DNA of 5,885 nucleotides from Wenzhouxiangella sp. (lineage in GTDB: Bacteria > Pseudomonadota > Gammaproteobacteria > Xanthomonadales > Wenzhouxiangellaceae): positions 1 to 5,885 of the forward strand of contig SLJA01000299.1 of NCBI GenBank assembly GCA_007135355.1. The letters run 5' to 3'. Shown here piece by piece: positions 1 through 3,822 of the stretch. Both the position numbers and the translations under genes were made by a program. Each line of letters begins with the position of its first letter. Within the stretch, counting starts at the first letter, position 1. The notes beneath the pieces were generated by a model. It saw nothing but the letters and a program-made list of their open reading frames with translations, had not been told where the DNA came from and did not search any database.

Positions 1-76
1 CTTCACTCCACGCGACGGCCAGAAAGAAACCGAGGGTGAACCAGGGCAGCCCCTTGTGGAATCTGGCGTGACTCAT
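1..76 (-). CDS. Start of an unidentified, probably membrane or exported protein (runs off left edge)
   Basis: A reading frame opens on the minus strand at the ATG of an ATGA overlap with the stop codon of the MenA-like gene, a typical arrangement for translational coupling in an operon. Only 25 codons are in the window. The peptide begins MSHARFHKGLPWFTLG and continues FFLAVAWSE: a short basic N-terminus, then a hydrophobic stretch of about 13 residues (LPWFTLGFFLAVA). This could be a signal peptide or a first transmembrane helix. I see no strong Shine-Dalgarno sequence, only a G-run immediately before the ATG, so translation would depend on ribosomes finishing the upstream gene. I do not recognise the protein. 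The overlap and the sensible N-terminus are the only support; the frame could still be fortuitous. Confidence 0.5.
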   Translation of the reverse strand, partial: MSHARFHKGLPWFTLGFFLAVAWSE

Positions 77-1044
77 CCCAGCCAGACGCCAACCAGCAAC
101 CCGGCAACGAACAGCACACCGAAGGCGGTCATCAACTTGACCCCCATGAACCAGGCTTCATTCAGCAGCTTCGGGTCCTGCTCGCGGAACACGAGCCTGA
201 CCTGTCGGACGGCCAGCGGGAGTGTCACGATCACGATCAGCGTCGGCCATGGCAGCAGCGCTGTCGCGACTCCGGCGGGAATGCTGAGATAGGCCCCGGC
301 CACCAGCGCCAGGAGCAGGCGGGGGGGTGCTGTTCCGCCCAGGAGGGTCGACAACGTTCGCTTGCCGTGACGAACGTCGCCATCATGATCCCTCAGATCG
401 TTTGTATGCATGATGCCGGCAGCGAGCAGTCCAATCGGGAGCGCAGCAATCATCGCAGTCGGCGAGACGGTGAGCGTTACCGTGTAATAGGATCCGACGA
501 CCATTGCCCCGATCGACAGGAAAACCGCGGCCACTCCCAGGCCCAGGTAGGCCAGACGAATCGGCGGCGCTGAATAAAAATAACCCACTGCGATTCCGGG
601 AATGCCAAACAGCAGGATGGGCCAACCGACGCTCCAGACCAGCAAGACCCCGATCAAAATGGCCACGCCGAACGCGAAGTAGGCGACGCGACGAACCTCC
701 TCCGGTTCGACCAGACCCAGTTGCACCGGGGCGCTCGAGCCCCGGGGATCCGCGGGCCGGCTGCCGCGGGCGGCGACTGCCTTCCAGTTGAACGAGACAT
801 TGGTGAGGTTCGTCCCGATCTGAATGGCGATTGCTCCGGCCAGCGCCAAAAGGATCAACGGGCTCCAATAGCCTGAGAACAGCGCGGCCGCCCCGCCCAC
901 AAACACGGCAATGCCGGATATCGCAAGCGAGCCGACTCGCATCAACTGGAACCAGACGTCGAGTCGCGAGCGACTCATCCATTCCTCCCGGCCGGGCGAC
1001 TGCGCCTCTGCCATGCGCAGTATCAGTTCACGCTCCTGCTTCAT
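73..1044 (-). CDS. UbiA-superfamily (MenA-like) membrane prenyltransferase homologue with a degenerate first Asp motif
   Basis: The 323-residue protein has about nine hydrophobic helices (roughly residues 39-57, 60-80, 117-137, 140-157, 167-188, 195-212, 241-262, 266-281, 303-321), the size and topology of UbiA-fold aromatic prenyltransferases in the inner membrane. The layout matches 1,4-dihydroxy-2-naphthoate prenyltransferase (MenA). A motif-I region NLTNVSFN lies at 79-86, GLVEPEEVRR at 110-119, FYSAPPIRLAYLGLG at 156-170, and a clear motif II, NDLRDHDGDVRHGKRTL, at 215-231. MenA enzymes use aspartates in both motifs to bind Mg-prenyl diphosphate. Here motif II is intact (D216, D219, D223), but the motif-I aspartates are replaced by V83 and N86. 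The acidic residue usual after GLG is V171. The fold assignment is firm; the substrate, and whether it is catalytic at all, is open. The start is supported by AAAGGAA (1053-1059) eight bases upstream. The stop overlaps the next gene as ATGA. Confidence 0.85.
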   Translation of the reverse strand: MKQERELILRMAEAQSPGREEWMSRSRLDVWFQLMRVGSLAISGIAVFVGGAAALFSGYWSPLILLALAGAIAIQIGTNLTNVSFNWKAVAARGSRPADPRGSSAPVQLGLVEPEEVRRVAYFAFGVAILIGVLLVWSVGWPILLFGIPGIAVGYFYSAPPIRLAYLGLGVAAVFLSIGAMVVGSYYTVTLTVSPTAMIAALPIGLLAAGIMHTNDLRDHDGDVRHGKRTLSTLLGGTAPPRLLLALVAGAYLSIPAGVATALLPWPTLIVIVTLPLAVRQVRLVFREQDPKLLNEAWFMGVKLMTAFGVLFVAGLLVGVWLG

Positions 1045-1131
1045 GCCGTATATTCCTTTGCAGATGCCAGCCCGCGCATCACGCCGCGAACGTTACGATA
1101 TATCAGATTAGACTAGCAAGTCGACGCGGAC

Positions 1132-1148
1132 CAGTGCGACCAGCACTG
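1132..1148. promoter_or_regulatory. Inverted repeat CAGTGC-N5-GCACTG, possible operator
   Basis: A perfect six-base inverted repeat with a five-base spacer lies about 90 bases upstream of the minus-strand MenA-like gene. Its size fits a half-site pair for a dimeric regulator. No specific regulator can be named, and a match of this length may be chance in GC-rich DNA. Confidence 0.25.
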
Positions 1149-1193
1149 TCAGAATGGTCGCTGGAAGGTGATGCAACGCCACTAGCAAGCCCC

Positions 1194-1209
1194 TGACTTT
1201 CCAGAGTCA
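1194..1209. promoter_or_regulatory. Inverted repeat TGACT-N6-AGTCA, possible operator
   Basis: A five-base perfect inverted repeat spans 16 bases near the middle of the divergent intergenic region, with a further G-T and A-T pairing possible inside. It could serve either gene. It is short and unsupported by any recognised regulator consensus. Confidence 0.2.
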
Positions 1210-1304
1210 AGAGAATAGTCGCGCCGTGGTCGAATGACAAGTGTTGCTCTGTCTGATGGCATCCGCCTGATCAGCGCAAAGTCGGGACGGTTTCTTTGCA
1301 GCGG

Positions 1305-1338
1305 AGCCAAAACCTGGCGCACAATGCTGTTTTTGGCT
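1305..1338. promoter_or_regulatory. Inverted repeat AGCCAAAA-N18-TTTTGGCT upstream of the oxidoreductase gene
   Basis: Two perfect eight-base arms are separated by 18 bases and end 37 bases before the ATG of the flavodoxin-like gene. In DNA this could be an operator with half-sites about two and a half turns apart. In RNA it could form a stem-loop in the 5' leader, just ahead of the GGGAG ribosome site at 1364-1368. Both the position and the arm length are better than the other repeats in this gap. Function is inferred only. Confidence 0.35.
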
Positions 1339-1375
1339 GTATCAGGTCTGCGCGCCGACAAAAGGGAGTTTTTTC

Positions 1376-1978
1376 ATGCCATGCGTTTCTATTGTGTATT
1401 TTTCGGGAATGGGCCACACCAGGCTCATGGCTGAAGCTGTCGCCGAAGGTGCCGGACAGGTCAGCGGCACGATCGCTCATTTGTTGCCGATAAGCGGTGC
1501 GCAAATCACCGAAGGCAGCTGGAGTGACCCGGCAATTCTCGAGCGACTGAGCCAGTCGGATGCGATCGTATTCGGTTCCCCGACCTACATGGGCGGCGTG
1601 GCAGCGCAGTTCAAAGCCTTCCTTGATGCTGCCAGCACCATCTGGCTGCGGCAAGCCTGGAAAGACAAGATTGCCGGTGGCTTCACCCACTCCAATTCTC
1701 CCAGTGGCGACAAGCAGGGCACACTGCTCTATCTCGTCACCAACGCCATGCAGCACGGCATGATCTGGGTCGGCACGGGTGAACTCAGTCAGAAGAATGG
1801 CGTGAACCGCCTGGGCTCGTTCCTGGGGCCGATGGGTAATACCCTGCCTTCTTTTGGCGGGGGTCCGCCGCAGGTCGAGCCCTCTGATCTGTTGACTTCA
1901 GAGCGCTACGGCGCGCGTATTGCTCGAATATTGACCAGTCGGGGTCTGTCCGACAGTCACGCCGCTGATCAGGACTAA
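1376..1978 (+). CDS. Flavodoxin-fold NAD(P)H-dependent oxidoreductase, WrbA-like
   Basis: This 200-residue protein has the length and landmarks of the WrbA/flavodoxin-like quinone reductase group. The FMN phosphate-binding loop follows strand 1 (SIVYFSGMGHTRLMAEA, residues 5-21, compare the S-x-Y-G-H-T pattern of WrbA). A second flavin loop GSPTYMGGVAAQFKAFLD lies at 67-84. A third block runs from GGFTHSNSPSGDKQGT (101-116) to HGMIWVG (127-133), equivalent to the AFTSSGSQHGGQE and HHGM regions of WrbA. The expected role is two-electron reduction of quinones or other acceptors by NAD(P)H with bound FMN, in the cytoplasm. The start is supported by GGGAG at 1364-1368, seven bases before ATG. The gene stands alone, with a leader inverted repeat upstream and 160 bases before hypC. 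The fold is confident; the substrate is not, because this branch diverges from WrbA proper towards the C-terminus (for example GELSQKNGVNRLGSFLGPMGN). Confidence 0.87.
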   Translation: MPCVSIVYFSGMGHTRLMAEAVAEGAGQVSGTIAHLLPISGAQITEGSWSDPAILERLSQSDAIVFGSPTYMGGVAAQFKAFLDAASTIWLRQAWKDKIAGGFTHSNSPSGDKQGTLLYLVTNAMQHGMIWVGTGELSQKNGVNRLGSFLGPMGNTLPSFGGGPPQVEPSDLLTSERYGARIARILTSRGLSDSHAADQD

Positions 1979-2095
1979 ATCCATCGCTCCGGGTGTCTGA
2001 GGTGGTTGAAGACGACCGGTGCGGGCGCTTGCCGGCATTGATTTGACCCAGCGCAATTTAGCCTCGGTTAGTCTGCGCTAAGGTGAACCCTCATC

Positions 2096-2117
2096 TGAAG
2101 TACCTGTTTGCACTTCA
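2096..2117. promoter_or_regulatory. Inverted repeat TGAAGT-N10-ACTTCA in the hypC leader
   Basis: A perfect six-base inverted repeat with a ten-base spacer ends 21 bases before the hypC start and abuts the only SD-like sequence there (AAAGGA, 2117-2122). It could be an operator of about two helical turns or an RNA stem that affects ribosome access. The rest of the 160-base gap 1979-2138 shows only a weak -35-like TTGACC at 2043-2048 without a good -10, and no sigma54-type GG/GC element that I could find. Confidence 0.3.
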
Positions 2118-2138
2118 AAGGATCGGATTTAACCAACT

Positions 2139-2396
2139 ATGTGCCTAGCCATTCCCGCCTACGTCGAAGAACTGCATGACTTTGATCAGGCCACCGTCGA
2201 AGTCGGCGGCGTGCGCAGCAAGATTTCGCTGGCGATGATCGACGATGTCAAAGTCGGCGACTACGTCATCGTGCACGTCGGTTACGCCATTACCAAATTG
2301 AATGTCAAGGAAGCCGAGGAATCGCTGGCGTTGTTCCGCGAACTGGCCGAAACCATAGGAGCATCCACCGATGCGCTACATCCACGGGTTTCGTGA
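2139..2396 (+). CDS. hypC: [NiFe]-hydrogenase maturation chaperone HypC/HupF
   Basis: This 85-residue protein has the usual HypC length. It begins with the invariant M-C-L-A-I-P, whose Cys2 becomes N-terminal after methionine removal and binds the iron centre. It also has the VGDYVIVHVGYAI block (39-51) with the conserved His46. HypC partners with HypD to assemble Fe(CN)2CO, then delivers it to the large-subunit precursor of a [NiFe]-hydrogenase in the cytoplasm. The start is fixed by the MCLAIP motif. The SD-like AAAGGA (2117-2122) is about 16 bases away, which is long, so initiation may be modest or leader structure may bring it closer. The 3' end overlaps hypD by 26 bases in another frame, as expected for coupled expression of interacting partners. 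Confidence 0.96.
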   Translation: MCLAIPAYVEELHDFDQATVEVGGVRSKISLAMIDDVKVGDYVIVHVGYAITKLNVKEAEESLALFRELAETIGASTDALHPRVS

Positions 2397-3498
2397 CGGC
2401 AAGGCGGCCGGCGCCCTGGCCAAGTTGATCAAGCGCGAGGCCAGGCCGGATCGCCGCTACCACCTGATGGAGTTCTGCGGCGGTCACACCCACGCGGTGT
2501 TCCGCTACGGCATTCCCGATCTGCTACCCGACAACGTCGAAATGGTCCATGGCCCGGGCTGCCCGGTGTGCGTGCTGCCGGTTGCGCGACTGGACATGGC
2601 CATTGAGCTGGCCGGGCGCGAAGACGTCATCCTGGCCAGCTATGGTGACATGCTGCGGGTGCCGGCCTCGCGCCGCAACAGCCTGCTTAAAAGCCGCGGG
2701 CAGGGCAAGGACGTGCGCGTGGTCCAGTCCACCGTCGAGGCCGTCAACATCGCCCGCGACAACCCGGACAAGCAGGTGGTGATGTTCGCCATCGGCTTTG
2801 AGACCACCACACCGCAGACCGCGCTGGCCATTCAGCAGGCCGAGAAGATGGGCCTGGACAACTTCAGCGTGTTCTGCAACCACGTGCTCACTCCTTCGGC
2901 CATCCAGTCGATTCTGGATTCGCCCGAAGTGCGCGATCTGGGCCAGGTGCGCGTCGACGGTTTCCTGGGCCCGTCGCACGTCTCAACCATCATCGGCTCC
3001 GAGCCGTACGAATTCTTCGCCCAGGAATACCAGCGCCCGGTGGTCATCGCCGGCTTCGAGCCGCTGGACGTCATGGCCTCCATCGTCATGCTGATCCGTC
3101 AGTTGAATGAAGGGCGGGCCGAAGTGGAAAACCAGTTCAAGCGCGGCGTGCAACGCGAGGGCAACGCCAAGGCCAAGGCGCTGGTTGCCGAGACCCTGGA
3201 GCTGCGCCCGGAATTTGCCTGGCGCGGTCTCGGCACGGTGCCTTACAGTGGCTTGCGCATCAAATCCCGTTTCGCCCGGTTCGACGCGGAAAAACGCTTC
3301 GACCTGGTCGAAAGGGAAGTGCGCGAAAACAAGGCGTGCCAGTGCCCGGCCGTGATCCGCGGGGTCAAAAAGCCCACTGACTGCGAGATCTTTGGCACTG
3401 TGTGCACGCCGCGCAATCCAATTGGTTCCTGCATGGTTTCCGATGAAGGGGCTTGCGCGGCCTACTACCGCTACCGGCGGTATGCCGAGGCTGGCTGA
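2371..3498 (+). CDS. hypD: [NiFe]-hydrogenase maturation scaffold HypD
   Basis: This 375-residue protein has the full-length HypD architecture. Key motifs are FCGGHTH (35-41, Cys36, equivalent to E. coli Cys41), GPGCPVC (61-67, Cys64 and Cys67), GFETTTP (142-148), and a C-terminal [4Fe-4S] region with Cys323, 325, 338, 345, 354 and 362. HypD carries the iron atom while cyanide ligands from HypE/HypF and CO are attached, in complex with HypC. All expected residues are present, so it should be functional. The start is supported by GGAG at 2358-2361, nine bases before ATG and inside hypC. The next gene in many hyp operons, hypE, does not follow: after the stop come 324 bases without a gene and then an unrelated NTPase. 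HypE, HypF, HypA, HypB and the hydrogenase itself must be encoded elsewhere if the pathway is complete. Confidence 0.98.
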   Translation: MRYIHGFRDGKAAGALAKLIKREARPDRRYHLMEFCGGHTHAVFRYGIPDLLPDNVEMVHGPGCPVCVLPVARLDMAIELAGREDVILASYGDMLRVPASRRNSLLKSRGQGKDVRVVQSTVEAVNIARDNPDKQVVMFAIGFETTTPQTALAIQQAEKMGLDNFSVFCNHVLTPSAIQSILDSPEVRDLGQVRVDGFLGPSHVSTIIGSEPYEFFAQEYQRPVVIAGFEPLDVMASIVMLIRQLNEGRAEVENQFKRGVQREGNAKAKALVAETLELRPEFAWRGLGTVPYSGLRIKSRFARFDAEKRFDLVEREVRENKACQCPAVIRGVKKPTDCEIFGTVCTPRNPIGSCMVSDEGACAAYYRYRRYAEAG

Positions 3499-3822
3499 GA
3501 GGCGCGGGTAATTCATTGCCGAATCACTGTGCCCGTTCGCTGCAGCCGCCGACTGGCACTGCTCGACCGTTAATGACGTAGCAATCTCCGCCGGTTCAAA
3601 AGTCTGCCTTATGTGCGGAGTGAACCCTCCGCCTGCCACCGCAAGTTGTATGCAAAGTCTCCGAAGCGACCCGATTCGAAGCTGACTCTTTCGGCAAACC
3701 GAAAACTTGACCCGCCTCGACCAGACCGGCAGACTGCGAAAAGGAGAGTTTCACACACCCGCATTCCGGTGAGTGGGGTGTTTCCTCCGCTTTTATTTGC
3801 AGCGTAGGGGTGGGCTGTTTGC
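3499..3822. other. Gene-free spacer between hypD and the STAND NTPase gene
   Basis: I see no convincing gene here. A GTG-started frame at 3613-3807 (64 codons) has no ribosome site and no protein-like character. Two short hairpins are visible: GCGGAG-N6-CTCCGC at 3615-3632 and TTTCGG-CAAA-CCGAAA at 3689-3704. Neither is followed by a T-run on the plus strand, so no clear intrinsic terminator for hypD can be called. A third pairing, ACACCC (3755-3760) with GGGTGT (3776-3781), lies nearer the NTPase gene. A strong SD-like AAGGAG at 3741-3746 has no start codon at proper spacing. The promoter of the NTPase gene is presumably here; TTGACC at 3707-3712 lacks a matching -10. Confidence 0.6.

Larger units (their letters stand above)
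1045..1375. other. Divergent intergenic region between the MenA-like and flavodoxin-like genes
   Basis: About 330 bases separate two genes that diverge from each other, so promoters for both should lie here. I see no strong sigma70 promoter. On the minus strand an AT-rich patch around 1097-1110 (including the palindrome GATATATC at 1097-1104) could contain a -10 element. On the plus strand, TTTGCA near 1295 with CACAAT near 1320 is only a weak match. The region holds several short inverted repeats, listed separately, and a nine-base direct repeat ACTAGCAAG at 1112-1120 and 1181-1189. The short frames crossing it lack ribosome sites and protein-like character. Confidence 0.6.

Noticed and set aside
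383..982. Minus-strand 199-codon frame overlapping the MenA-like gene
   Set aside because: Out-of-frame shadow with arginine/glycine-rich composition and no membrane helices, unlike the true frame.
2983..3639. Minus-strand 218-codon frame opposite hypD
   Set aside because: Shadow of hypD, whose plus-strand product is unmistakable.
3673..3680. GATTCGAA, resembling a tRNA T-loop
   Set aside because: Flanking bases do not form a five-base T-stem on either strand, and no acceptor or anticodon arms are present.
3689..3704. TTTCGG-CAAA-CCGAAA hairpin as the hypD terminator
   Set aside because: The stem is only six base pairs, there is no following T-run on the plus strand, and it lies nearly 200 bases after the hypD stop.
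3707..3712. TTGACC as a -35 box for the NTPase gene
   Set aside because: No acceptable -10 element occurs 16-18 bases downstream.
3613..3807. Plus-strand 64-codon GTG-started frame between hypD and the NTPase gene
   Set aside because: No ribosome site at its start, no protein-like pattern; the strong AAGGAG at 3741 lies inside it and has no properly placed start codon.
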